Source of the DNA: Pedobacter sp. BS3
Lineage (GTDB): Bacteria > Bacteroidota > Bacteroidia > Sphingobacteriales > Sphingobacteriaceae
Direction of reading: 5' to 3'
NCBI RefSeq assembly: GCF_008274585.1
Contig: NZ_VTRT01000003.1
Coordinates: forward strand, 372,001-436,000
Length of the DNA: 64,000 nt
In this document: piece after piece, positions 46,240-54,928 of the stretch
Position numbering within the stretch: the stretch's first letter is position 1
How the letters are laid out: the number at the start of each line of letters is the position of its first letter
Position numbers and translations under genes: made by a program
Notes under the pieces: model-generated
Database searches by the model: none
Seen by the model: the letters and a program-made list of their open reading frames with translations, nothing else
Told to the model about the DNA's origin: nothing

Positions 46240-46491
46240 GATATTTGATTTTTTGACGGGCACAAAGGTAACTAATGTTAAGTTAAAAGTTAAAGGTCAG
46301 AAGTTAAAAGACCTTAATTCCGGGCACGTAAGAGAAAGTCATAAAGATGAACAATAACCCCGGAAGAATCTCACCCCATGCTCCGGTTCAGTACTAACAT
46401 AATTTATTTCAGGCTCTTTATACTTTCACAATAAATTAATACGTTTAGTGCCTGCAAACAAAACGCACATTTTAAGCATTATAAGGCAATT

Positions 46492-47247
46492 ATGGGTAAC
46501 AATACGCCAACAGCAGATAAAGACCAGGTCTTTAAAGATGAAATAAAAAAAGTCAGCGACTTTAAATTCGGCAGCAAGGTTGCCAGTGTGTTCGACGATA
46601 TGGTGAGCCGGTCTGTTCCGTTTTACGGGGAAATACAACGGATGGTTGCCGAGCTGGCTACCGATTTTATACAGGAAAGCTCGGACGTTTATGACCTGGG
46701 TTGCTCTACCGGAACGACCATGATCGGCATGAATGAATTTGTTCCGGATAACATCCGATTTATCGGCATTGATGATTCGCAGGATATGCTTAATAAATGC
46801 GACAGTAAACTAAAAGAGGCCGGATTCAAAAGGCCTTATGAGTTACGGATTGCCGATTTAAACGAAGGAGTGAACATACAGAATGCATCCGTTGTAGTAC
46901 TTTGCCTTACGCTACAATTCGTACGCCCCATCAGTCGCCAGAAATTATTAAATACTATTTTTAAAGGCCTTAAGCCAGGCGGTGCATTAATTATTGTTGA
47001 GAAAATTCTGGCTGAAGACAGTAATTTTAACCGCGATTTTATTAAATATTACTATAATTATAAACGACGCAATCACTACAGTGAGCTGGAGATCTCGCAA
47101 AAACGCGAGGCTTTAGAAAACGTGCTGATCCCTTATAAGCTGAGTGAAAATCATCATATACTTCGCGAAGCCGGCTTTGCACACTGTGAAACCTTTTTTA
47201 AATGGTATAATTTCTCCGGTATAATAGCAGTAAAAAATAAAATATGA
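46492..47247 (+). CDS. CmoA-like carboxy-S-adenosylmethionine synthase or related methyltransferase
   Basis: The 251-residue Rossmann protein closely follows the CmoA pattern: FKFGSKVASVFDDMVSRSVPFY, SAM motif VYDLGCSTGTTMIGM, FIGIDDSQDML, VVLCLTLQFVRPISRQKLL, GGALIIVEKIL and a C-terminal FFKWYNFSGIIAVK. CmoA makes carboxy-SAM from SAM and prephenate for tRNA wobble uridine modification together with CmoB. No cmoB is seen here. The last codons overlap the next gene by ATGA, implying a functional link to a membrane methyltransferase instead. Confidence 0.82.
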   Translation: MGNNTPTADKDQVFKDEIKKVSDFKFGSKVASVFDDMVSRSVPFYGEIQRMVAELATDFIQESSDVYDLGCSTGTTMIGMNEFVPDNIRFIGIDDSQDMLNKCDSKLKEAGFKRPYELRIADLNEGVNIQNASVVVLCLTLQFVRPISRQKLLNTIFKGLKPGGALIIVEKILAEDSNFNRDFIKYYYNYKRRNHYSELEISQKREALENVLIPYKLSENHHILREAGFAHCETFFKWYNFSGIIAVKNKI

Positions 47248-47966
47248 TCAGCATAGGTAATTTCTTTTTTAAGTACCGGAATTTTTTGTTCATTTTTCTG
47301 TACCTGGCACTTTTTATTCCTTCACCACGGGTATTTACCCCTGAATCTTTTGGCGAATCCTATTATCTATGGCCCATTATTATCGGCTTAATTATAACTG
47401 TCACCGGTCAGGCTATACGCGGCGCCACTATTGGCCTGGCCTATATTGTGCGTGGGGGAAAAGACAAAAAGGTTTACGCTGAAGATCTGGTAACCCAGGG
47501 CATCTTTAACCATTGCCGCAATCCGTTATATGTTGGCAATATCCTGATGCTTACCGGAGTAGGAATTTTATCTAATTCTGTTCTTTATCTGGTAATATTC
47601 ATTCCGCTGTTCCTGTTTATTTACCAGGCTATTGTATTAGCGGAAGAAAACTTTCTTCGTCATAAATTCGGTCAGCAGTTTGATGCGTATTGCAGTCGTG
47701 TAAACCGTTGGTTTATTAACCTGAAGAATCTCGGTCAAACCTTTAAAGGAATGAAATTCAATGCCAAACGCTGGATCCTGAAAGAATATAATACACAATT
47801 TGTATGGCTTGCCGGTATTGCCCTAGTATTGCTAACCCGCTATCCTGAGATCACTGATTTTGATACTAATTTCAGGAATGTCTTACTCACCATCATATTA
47901 ATTATCCTGGTATTGATCTACCTGACTGTACGTTACCTGAAAAAATCGGGAAAACTGGTGGCTTGA
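47244..47966 (+). CDS. ICMT/PEMT-family membrane methyltransferase-like protein
   Basis: This 240-residue membrane protein has about six hydrophobic helices and the isoprenylcysteine carboxyl methyltransferase-like core: VTQGIFNHCRNPLYVGNILM, where R-N-P-x-Y is the SAM-side motif, then VLAEENFLRHKFGQQFDAYC with the conserved Glu and Tyr. Such enzymes methylate lipids, amines or protein carboxylates at the inner membrane using SAM. It is translationally coupled to the CmoA-like gene. Substrate unknown. Confidence 0.83.
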   Translation: MISIGNFFFKYRNFLFIFLYLALFIPSPRVFTPESFGESYYLWPIIIGLIITVTGQAIRGATIGLAYIVRGGKDKKVYAEDLVTQGIFNHCRNPLYVGNILMLTGVGILSNSVLYLVIFIPLFLFIYQAIVLAEENFLRHKFGQQFDAYCSRVNRWFINLKNLGQTFKGMKFNAKRWILKEYNTQFVWLAGIALVLLTRYPEITDFDTNFRNVLLTIILIILVLIYLTVRYLKKSGKLVA

Positions 47967-48130
47967 TGGAGAGACAAGAATACAGATACAAGAGACAAGA
48001 CAAGGCGACCTAAATGCGTGTCGCTCATGGTTCACAGAAACATGTTATGGGGTTATGAGCCCGTAACACGTAACTCATAACAGGTAACAATAGAACAATT
48101 CAGCAATCTAAAATCGCAATACCAGTTCTT

Positions 48131-49003
48131 CTAACCAAACAAATCGCTGCTCAGGTAACGGTCACCGCGATCACATACAATAAATACAATTACCCCCTGC
48201 TCTAATTCCCCGGCCAGTTTGATGGCTGCTGATGCGGCTCCCCCACTGCTCATGCCGGCAAATATGGCTTCTTCTTTTGCCAGTTTACGGGTTACATCCG
48301 TAGCTTCGGCTTGCGATACATCCATCACACGGTCTACCCTGGAGCTATCGAATATTTTAGGCAGGTATTCTTCCGGCCAACGGCGTATTCCCGGTATGGA
48401 TGATTCTTCCGTGGGCTGGCATCCAACGATCTGCACCCCCGGATTCTGCTCTTTCAGATACATGGAGCATCCCATAATAGTACCTGTAGTACCCATGGCG
48501 CTCACAAAATGAGTAATGGTTCCCTTGGTATCCCGCCAGATCTCAGGCCCTGTGGTCTGGTAATGCGCCATATAATTATCCGGATTGGCAAACTGATTAA
48601 GCAGATAGTAGCCTCCTTCGGCAGCTTTTTCTTCGGCATAATCGCGGCAGGCTTCTATGCCATCCAGCAAAGTCACTTTGGCGCCGTAGGCTTCCATAAT
48701 TAATGTGCGCTCGCGGGTTGAATTAGCCGGTAATACTATTTCTATGTCCAGATCGTAAATACGGGCCATCATAGCCAACGCAATACCGGTATTTCCGCTG
48801 GTTGCCTCGATAAGCCGTGTGCCGGGTTTGATATCGCCACGGGCAATGGCGCTTTTGATCATGTTCAATGCAGCCCGGTCTTTCACACTCCCGCCCGGAT
48901 TATTGCCCTCAAGTTTAGCCAGTATCTTCACCGATGGCTTGGGGCTCAGCTTTCTAAGCTCCACTAAAGGTGTATTGCCTATTACATCTATAATTCCTGC
49001 CAT
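48131..49003 (-). CDS. cysM: Cysteine synthase (O-acetylserine sulfhydrylase)
   Basis: The 290-residue PLP enzyme makes cysteine from O-acetylserine and sulfide or thiosulfate. It has IGNTPLVELRKL, the Schiff-base lysine in NNPGGSVKDRAALNM (Lys 41), ATSGNTGIALAMMA, VSAMGTTGTIMG and a MSSGGAASAAIKLA phosphate-binding end. Sequence style favours CysM over CysK, but that distinction is not certain by eye. It starts 1 nt after the cysE stop, so both steps of cysteine synthesis form one operon. Confidence 0.93.
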   Translation of the reverse strand: MAGIIDVIGNTPLVELRKLSPKPSVKILAKLEGNNPGGSVKDRAALNMIKSAIARGDIKPGTRLIEATSGNTGIALAMMARIYDLDIEIVLPANSTRERTLIMEAYGAKVTLLDGIEACRDYAEEKAAEGGYYLLNQFANPDNYMAHYQTTGPEIWRDTKGTITHFVSAMGTTGTIMGCSMYLKEQNPGVQIVGCQPTEESSIPGIRRWPEEYLPKIFDSSRVDRVMDVSQAEATDVTRKLAKEEAIFAGMSSGGAASAAIKLAGELEQGVIVFIVCDRGDRYLSSDLFG

Positions 49004-49004
49004 G

Positions 49005-49814
49005 CTATTCTAAAACTCGTTTAACTACGCGTATTTCGGCTTTGTGATAAACCGTTGATCCCGGAGCTACACTTTTGGTGATCCACACGTTACCGCCAAT
49101 AATGCTATCGCGACCGATGACTGTATCTCCTCCTAAAATGGTCGCACCGGAGTAAATAATTACATTATCTTCTACCGTTGGATGCCTCTTTACGCTGCTC
49201 ATGCTTTTATCCACGCTCAATGCACCTAAGGTAACTCCCTGGTACAACTTAACGTGATTGCCTACCTTAGTAGTTTCGCCGATTACAATTCCGGTACCAT
49301 GATCGATGTACAGGTATTCGCCAATATCAGCTCCCGGATGAATATCTATACCGGTTTTTGAATGGGCATATTCCGTCAATATCCGCGGCAGCAAAGGAAT
49401 ATCCAGCTTAAACAGCTCGTGCGCCAGGCGATAAAAACAAATAGCAAAAAAGCCGGGATAGGTACGGATGATCTCAAATTCGCTGCGTGCCGCCGGGTCG
49501 CCTTCCATAATGGCGGAAACATCGGTATTTAATATGCGGTGCAGCTCGGGTAAAGTCTCAAAAAACAGCTTTGCACGGGCTTCGTTATCACAATCGGTAC
49601 ATGCTTTGGTGGCATTCAAAATGTGCACCAGTTCGCTTTGCAGCTGTACAAAAGTATGTGCTACATCCTGCTCGGTTTTAAAAGGCTTGCCGGCCTGTTC
49701 CGGGTACAGCAGGCGGATAACCCGCAGAGCCCACTGGGCAATTTCCTTGTTTGAAGGAACGGCCTCTATTTGCTGCTGCTTTTGATATATCTGTTTATAA
49801 AAATCCTCGTTCAT
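49005..49814 (-). CDS. cysE: Serine O-acetyltransferase
   Basis: The 269-residue enzyme acetylates serine to O-acetylserine. An N-terminal helical domain (about 1-130) is followed by a left-handed beta-helix with hexapeptide repeats: HSKTGIDIHPGADIGEYLYI, the catalytic DHGTGIVIGETTKVG, VKLYQGVTLGALS, RHPTVEDNVIIYSGATILG. Its length fits the epsilonproteobacterial/Bacteroidota SAT type. First gene of the cysE-cysM operon, divergent from smc. Confidence 0.95.
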   Translation of the reverse strand: MNEDFYKQIYQKQQQIEAVPSNKEIAQWALRVIRLLYPEQAGKPFKTEQDVAHTFVQLQSELVHILNATKACTDCDNEARAKLFFETLPELHRILNTDVSAIMEGDPAARSEFEIIRTYPGFFAICFYRLAHELFKLDIPLLPRILTEYAHSKTGIDIHPGADIGEYLYIDHGTGIVIGETTKVGNHVKLYQGVTLGALSVDKSMSSVKRHPTVEDNVIIYSGATILGGDTVIGRDSIIGGNVWITKSVAPGSTVYHKAEIRVVKRVLE

Positions 49815-49974
49815 GTGCAGTGAATCGTCCGGGTAGGACGAAGATGCAATTTTAGGAAAAAGAATCTTGTTTTATTGTAAAATAATGATCGTGTAGTGCA
49901 TATTGCAAAAGCCTCGCCCCAACTTGGAAGTGTTATCTGGTTATACCGGTGCCTAAAGCTCCTTATGCTTCCGC

Positions 49975-50060
49975 TTCAACTGTCAACTCTCCATTCTCAA
50001 TTGTCCACTGTCCACTGTCAATTGTCAATTGTCCACTGTCAATTGTCCGCTGTCAATTAT
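49975..50060. repeat. TCAATTGTCCACTG word-repeat tract
   Basis: At least eight imperfect units of CAATTGTC/CCACTGTC in a row between cysE and smc, e.g. TCAATTGTCCACTGTCCACT. The clearest tandem example of the word-repeat class. Confidence 0.85.
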
Positions 50061-50167
50061 TAAAATTCTTTCCTGTCTTTCCTGACTTCCGGACTATCCT
50101 ATCAAAAAACAAGAAAAGATTTTATTACTTTGCAGGTTGAACAAGCATATATACATTTACACAACAG

Positions 50168-53100
50168 ATGCAGCTTAACCGGCTTGAAATTAAGGGGTTT
50201 AAGAGTTTCGGGGATAAAATTACCATTAACTTTAACGAAGGAGTAACCGCTATTGTAGGGCCTAACGGGTGCGGAAAATCCAACGTAGTAGATTCCATAC
50301 GCTGGGTTTTAGGCGAGCAAAGTACCCGCATGCTTCGCTCCGAGAAAATGGAGAACATTATTTTTAACGGCAGCAAAACCCGCAAGCCCGCTAACCTGGC
50401 CGAAGTTTCGCTGACCTTCGACAATACCAAAAACATTCTGCCTACAGAATTCTCGCAGGTAACCATTACCCGAAAGCTCTATCGCAGCGGCGAAAGCGAA
50501 TATCGCTTAAACGACGTACAGTGCCGGCTCAAGGATATTACCGATCTTTTCCTGGATACCGGCATCGGGCCCGACTCCTACTCGATTATTGAGCTGAAAA
50601 TGATCGATGAGATCATCGCCAACAAAGAAGGCTCACGAAGGGCGCTTTTTGAGGAGGCTTCGGGCATATCGAAATACAAGCTTCGTAAAAAACAAACGTT
50701 TAACAAGCTGAAAGATACCGAGGCCGATTTAAGTCGTGTGGAGGATTTGCTGTTTGAAATTGAGAAAAACCTGAAAACCCTGGAAAACCAGGCGAAAAAA
50801 ACCGAACGGTATTACCGCATTAAAGAGCAGTATAAAGCGCTGAGCGTTGCGCTGGCATCGTTTAAAATAACCGGTTTTCGTGAAGCGCTGGAACGCCTGG
50901 AAACCCAGGAGCAGGAACAGGTTACACAGAAAAACAACATCGCTGCCGAAATGGATAAAACCGAGGCGCTTTTACAGCAGCAAAAACTGGACAGCCTGAC
51001 CAAAGAGAAAAACCTGTCGGTACAGCAAAAAGCTACTAACGAGTATATTGCCAAAATCCGGGCTTATGAAAGCGATAAGAAGATCAGGAATGAGCAGCTT
51101 CGTTTTTTGCAGGAAAAAGAAAAACGCCTCACTGAGGAAATTGACAGGGATAAAGGCCAGCTTAATCATATATTATATAATATCAAGCGCCTGACCGAAG
51201 AACATACGCTGGAATCGGAGAAACTGTTGGCATTGAAAGCGTCGCTCGAAGAGCAAAAAATCGCCCTTGATGAATTACGCGGCCAGCAACATTCGTCTAA
51301 AACCCGGCTGGATATTTTTAATAAAGAGAATACCGAACTGCAAAACCAGATTTATAAGCTGGAAAAGGATATTGCCGTGCTGCATATCCAGAAAGATGCG
51401 CTGGCACAGGAAAGCAGCCGGAATATTGCAGATGCCGAATCAAAAGAGATTGAGCTGAATGAGTTTAATAAGGCCATAGCCGACCTGGAAAGTCGCCTGG
51501 AAGGAAGGAAGGCCGAATACAGCTCGCTGCAGGAAATGGAAGATGCACTGCAACAGCAAATACAGGAAATCGAATCGCTTATTGTATCGGATAAAGACGA
51601 ACTGAACGCATTAAGTCGCAAGCTGGATGCCCGGCAGAACGAATATAATTTAACCAAATCGCTGGTAGATAACCTCGAAGGTTTTCCGGAATCTATCCGT
51701 TTTCTGCGCAAGCATGCCGGGTGGACAAAAAATGCACCCTTATTGTCGGATGTATTGTTTTGCCGCGAGGAATACCGCATTGCCATTGAAAATTACCTGG
51801 AACCGGTGATGAACCATTACGTGGTTTCAACGGCTGCCGAAGCCGCGAAAGCCATTCACCTGCTCAGCGATTCGTCAAAGGGACGGGCTAACTTTTTCGT
51901 TTTGGATGCGATCCCAGCTAAGGAAAAAACCGCAGCTAAACCACAGGATGGTTTAATTCAGGCACTCGAAATCATTGATGTAGAAGCCCGGTATCGCCCG
52001 CTGTGCGAAATGCTGCTGCATAATGTGTTTATTTTGCCTTCCGGCGATGAGAAGGAACTGGAGCAGCCTCTGCCCGGCGAACCGGTGGTGATACTCAGCG
52101 GAACCGGTAAATTTTCTAAAAGCCGGTATACCCTGTCCGGGGGATCGGTAGGTTTATTTGAAGGTAAACGTATCGGCCGGGCAAAAAACCTGGAAAACCT
52201 GTCGAAAGAAATACGCCGGCTGGAAACCGAGATCGGAAAGCTGAAAACCGATATTGAACAGAACTCGCAAAAGCTGGTCACCTTAAAGGAAAGCTCTAAA
52301 AAAGCCGAGATACAGGAGCTGCAAACCCAGGTAAACCGCCTGCAAAACGAGCTGATCACGGTAAAAACCAAGCAGGAACAGTATGCCGCATTTATACAAA
52401 ACAGCCAGAACCGCAAGCAGGATATCGAGACCAAAATTACGAACATTAATAATGAGCTGCTCACCGCCGAACCTGCATTAGCCGAACTAAAGGCTAACCT
52501 GCAGCTAAAAAGCGAAGAGCTCATTGAAAAACAACAGGCTTTCCAGGAACTGTCGGAACAGGTAACTACCGTTTCTACGGCTTACAACCAGGAAAATATC
52601 CGATTTCACCAGCAGCAAAATAAGGTTTCGGGCCTGGATAAAGACCTGGAATATCGCGACAGCCAGAAACGTAACCTGAGCGAACGGCTGGAAACTAATG
52701 GCTCTGAATTAACAAAAACCCAGGCTGATATTAAGGAAACGTTGCAGCATGTCGACCATTCGGACGATGATCTGCTGGCCATGTATACCGAAAAAGAGAA
52801 TCTTGAAAAAGGGCTGAATGAAGCCGAGCAGGATTATTATGCTTCGAAAGGGCTGATCACTGAAACGGAAAACAGGCTTTCTGCACAGCGTAAGCTCAAG
52901 GAACAAGCCGACCTGCTGCTGAACGAGATCAAGGATAAAAAGAACAATCTGCGTATCGACCTGAACGCGTTGAAGGAACGTTTATCGGTAGAGTTCTCCA
53001 TTGATATTAATGATCTGCTGGATAGTGAAGCCGATGAAAACATATCGGATGAAACCGAGGACAGCTTACGCGATAAAACCGAAAAGTTGAAACGGCAACT

Positions 53101-53713
53101 CGAAGATTTCGGCGCTATCAACCCAATGGCCATGGAAGCCTACCAGGAAATGGATGAACGCTACACGTTTATCCAGAACCAGAAAAAGGATTTGCTGGAT
53201 GCCAAAACATCCCTGCTGGAAACCATTAAAGAAATTGACGACACTGCCCGTGAACAGTTTATGAAGGCCTTTACCGCCGTTCGCGAAAACTTTATTCATG
53301 TTTTCCGCTCCTTGTTTAACGAAGAGGATTCCTGCGATCTTATCCTAACTGATCCGGATCAGCCTTTAGATTCCGACATTGAAATTATGGCCCGTCCTAA
53401 AGGGAAACGCCCTTTGTCTATCAACCAGCTTTCGGGCGGCGAAAAAACGCTGACAGCCACTGCCCTGCTCTTCTCGCTGTACCTGCTTAAACCGGCGCCT
53501 TTCTGTATTTTCGACGAAGTTGATGCTCCTCTGGATGACACCAACATCGACAAATTCAACAACATTATCCGCAAATTCTCAGATAATTCGCAATTCATTG
53601 TAGTATCGCACAACAAGCGCACCATTGCCAGCACCGATATTATTTATGGCGTAACCATGGTTGAACAAGGTGTTTCGCGGGTGGTAGCTGTAGATATGCG
53701 GGAAGTAGCGTAA
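50168..53713 (+). CDS. smc: Chromosome segregation protein SMC
   Basis: The 1181-residue condensin ATPase has an N-terminal head with MQLNRLEIKGFKSFGDK and Walker A GPNGCGKS at residues 31-38. Two long coiled-coil arms run at about 170-480 and 660-1000, and a hinge at about 500-650 (LVDNLEGFPESIRFLRKHA, FFVLDAIPA). The C-terminal head has LSGGEKTLTATALLFSLYLL and Walker B CIFDEVDAPLDD. It compacts and segregates chromosomes with ScpA/B. Length is standard. Confidence 0.97.
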   Translation: MQLNRLEIKGFKSFGDKITINFNEGVTAIVGPNGCGKSNVVDSIRWVLGEQSTRMLRSEKMENIIFNGSKTRKPANLAEVSLTFDNTKNILPTEFSQVTITRKLYRSGESEYRLNDVQCRLKDITDLFLDTGIGPDSYSIIELKMIDEIIANKEGSRRALFEEASGISKYKLRKKQTFNKLKDTEADLSRVEDLLFEIEKNLKTLENQAKKTERYYRIKEQYKALSVALASFKITGFREALERLETQEQEQVTQKNNIAAEMDKTEALLQQQKLDSLTKEKNLSVQQKATNEYIAKIRAYESDKKIRNEQLRFLQEKEKRLTEEIDRDKGQLNHILYNIKRLTEEHTLESEKLLALKASLEEQKIALDELRGQQHSSKTRLDIFNKENTELQNQIYKLEKDIAVLHIQKDALAQESSRNIADAESKEIELNEFNKAIADLESRLEGRKAEYSSLQEMEDALQQQIQEIESLIVSDKDELNALSRKLDARQNEYNLTKSLVDNLEGFPESIRFLRKHAGWTKNAPLLSDVLFCREEYRIAIENYLEPVMNHYVVSTAAEAAKAIHLLSDSSKGRANFFVLDAIPAKEKTAAKPQDGLIQALEIIDVEARYRPLCEMLLHNVFILPSGDEKELEQPLPGEPVVILSGTGKFSKSRYTLSGGSVGLFEGKRIGRAKNLENLSKEIRRLETEIGKLKTDIEQNSQKLVTLKESSKKAEIQELQTQVNRLQNELITVKTKQEQYAAFIQNSQNRKQDIETKITNINNELLTAEPALAELKANLQLKSEELIEKQQAFQELSEQVTTVSTAYNQENIRFHQQQNKVSGLDKDLEYRDSQKRNLSERLETNGSELTKTQADIKETLQHVDHSDDDLLAMYTEKENLEKGLNEAEQDYYASKGLITETENRLSAQRKLKEQADLLLNEIKDKKNNLRIDLNALKERLSVEFSIDINDLLDSEADENISDETEDSLRDKTEKLKRQLEDFGAINPMAMEAYQEMDERYTFIQNQKKDLLDAKTSLLETIKEIDDTAREQFMKAFTAVRENFIHVFRSLFNEEDSCDLILTDPDQPLDSDIEIMARPKGKRPLSINQLSGGEKTLTATALLFSLYLLKPAPFCIFDEVDAPLDDTNIDKFNNIIRKFSDNSQFIVVSHNKRTIASTDIIYGVTMVEQGVSRVVAVDMREVA

Positions 53714-53840
53714 CGTAGTTGGGTAGTTGTTCGCAGGTAGCGGTTAGTTTTTAGCCTGGTATCAGGCAGTAAGTTTATGCCAAGATAGCGCCAGACAGTG
53801 TAAATCCAGAAGAAGCTGATAAAATATAGGCTTAAAATCA

Positions 53841-53876
53841 AAAAAACCACGCTCTTTAAAAGACGTGGTTTTTTTC
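53841..53876. terminator. Bidirectional terminator between smc and the small lipoprotein gene
   Basis: AAAAACCACG pairs with CGTGGTTTTT around a CTCTTTAAAAGA loop that can itself pair. T-runs exist on both strands, serving the two convergent genes. Confidence 0.75.
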
Positions 53877-53892
53877 GTTAGGCTCTGTTAAA

Positions 53893-53995
53893 TTATTTTG
53901 CAACAGAATCTTTAGCAGCAGAAGCAGCTGAATCTACAGTATCTTTAGCAGCAGAAGCAGTTGAATCTACAGTATCTTTAGCAGCAGAAGCAGCT
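53893..53995. repeat. 33-bp tandem repeat in the small lipoprotein gene
   Basis: The unit TCTTTAGCAGCAGAAGCAGC-TGAATCTACAGTA occurs about three times with one or two substitutions, so copy number could change by slippage without breaking the frame. Confidence 0.85.
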
Positions 53996-54102
53996 GAATC
54001 AATAGTGTCAGAAGTAGATTCTGAAGTTTTGTTTGAGTTACAAGCAGCAACTGATAAAGAAATAGCTAAAGCTAAGAAACCGAATTTGAATAAATTTTTC
54101 AT
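53893..54102 (-). CDS. Small repeat-containing lipoprotein
   Basis: From the Met at 54100-54102 the product is 69 residues: a lipoprotein signal MKNLFKFGFLALAISLSVAAC (Cys 21) and a tail of repeated DTVDSAASAAK units (about four, the first and last shorter). The upstream part of the frame is AT-rich and not family-like. The repeats are nearly identical at DNA level (33-bp unit) and would form an amphipathic, LEA-like helix. Function unknown; an envelope stress or spacer role is only a guess. Confidence 0.8.
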   Translation of the reverse strand: MKNLFKFGFLALAISLSVAACNSNKTSESTSDTIDSAASAAKDTVDSTASAAKDTVDSAASAAKDSVAK

Positions 54103-54337
54103 TGTCTTTTGTCTAAAAGTAATTAATAAGTTTACTCTTAATACCGGTATCATCAAAAGGTAACCTCAAAAAATAAAAAAAAATAAAAAAAGATATATAG
54201 TGTTGATTTCCAGTACGAAAAAAATAGCATAAAAATGAGATACCCTATCGCCATCACCTCAATGTATATAAATTGCTATTCGTGAATAATTTTTTTTCTA
54301 TCATTGGGTTACAATTTACCGTATAGCGTATTAAGTA

Positions 54338-54928
54338 GTGAACAGACCGATAAAGAGATCATTTCCAGAAGATAAAGGGTTTATACTGGGTATTTTAAAC
54401 AACTCAAAAGAAACCCTGGATGAATTGTATAGAACCTATTTCCCGGTGATCTTGCAGTTTGTCTTATCCAATAATGGTGATGAGGACGATGCTAAGGATA
54501 TTTTTCAGGAGTCTGTTATTGTTCTTTATAACAAGGTAAAAAGCGGAAATTTTGAATTAAGCAGTAAGCTTAAAACGTTTCTTTATTCGGTTGCCCGGCG
54601 GTTGTGGTTAAAACGCTTAACACATCAAAGCCGTAATACCAGCAATATTTCCGATTTTGAAGAAATTATCCCGGTAGAGAATGATATTGAGATGCACGAG
54701 GAGCGGGATATACAATTTAAAAAAATGGAACAGGCCTTACACCAGATCGGCGAGCCCTGTAAAACCATTTTAGAAGATTTTTACATGAACGGCAGATCCA
54801 TGCAGGAGATCTGCGAACGCTTTGGCTATACCAATGCAGATAATGCTAAAAATCAGAAATACAAATGCCTGCAACGCCTTAAAAAGCTGTTTTTTCAAGG
54901 CACAAACCAGATAGAATATGAAAAGTGA
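54338..54928 (+). CDS. ECF sigma factor coupled to an anti-sigma/protease gene
   Basis: From a GTG start, the 196-residue sigma-70 factor has region 2 (LDELYRTYFPVILQFVLSNN, DAKDIFQESVIVLYNKVKSG, LKTFLYSVARRLWLKRL) and region 4 (MEQALHQIGEPCKTILEDFY, GRSMQEICERFGYTNADNAK). Its 3' end overlaps the start of the downstream gene by 11 nt, so the two are translationally coupled. The partner has a cytoplasmic helical domain, one membrane helix and a periplasmic protease domain, suggesting it is the cognate anti-sigma factor. Confidence 0.93.
   Translation: MNRPIKRSFPEDKGFILGILNNSKETLDELYRTYFPVILQFVLSNNGDEDDAKDIFQESVIVLYNKVKSGNFELSSKLKTFLYSVARRLWLKRLTHQSRNTSNISDFEEIIPVENDIEMHEERDIQFKKMEQALHQIGEPCKTILEDFYMNGRSMQEICERFGYTNADNAKNQKYKCLQRLKKLFFQGTNQIEYEK

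Noticed and set aside
49975-50060. CRISPR array
   Set aside because: The short repeated words are 7-8 nt, contiguous and imperfect, with no constant 24-40 nt repeat or unique spacers, and no cas genes are present.
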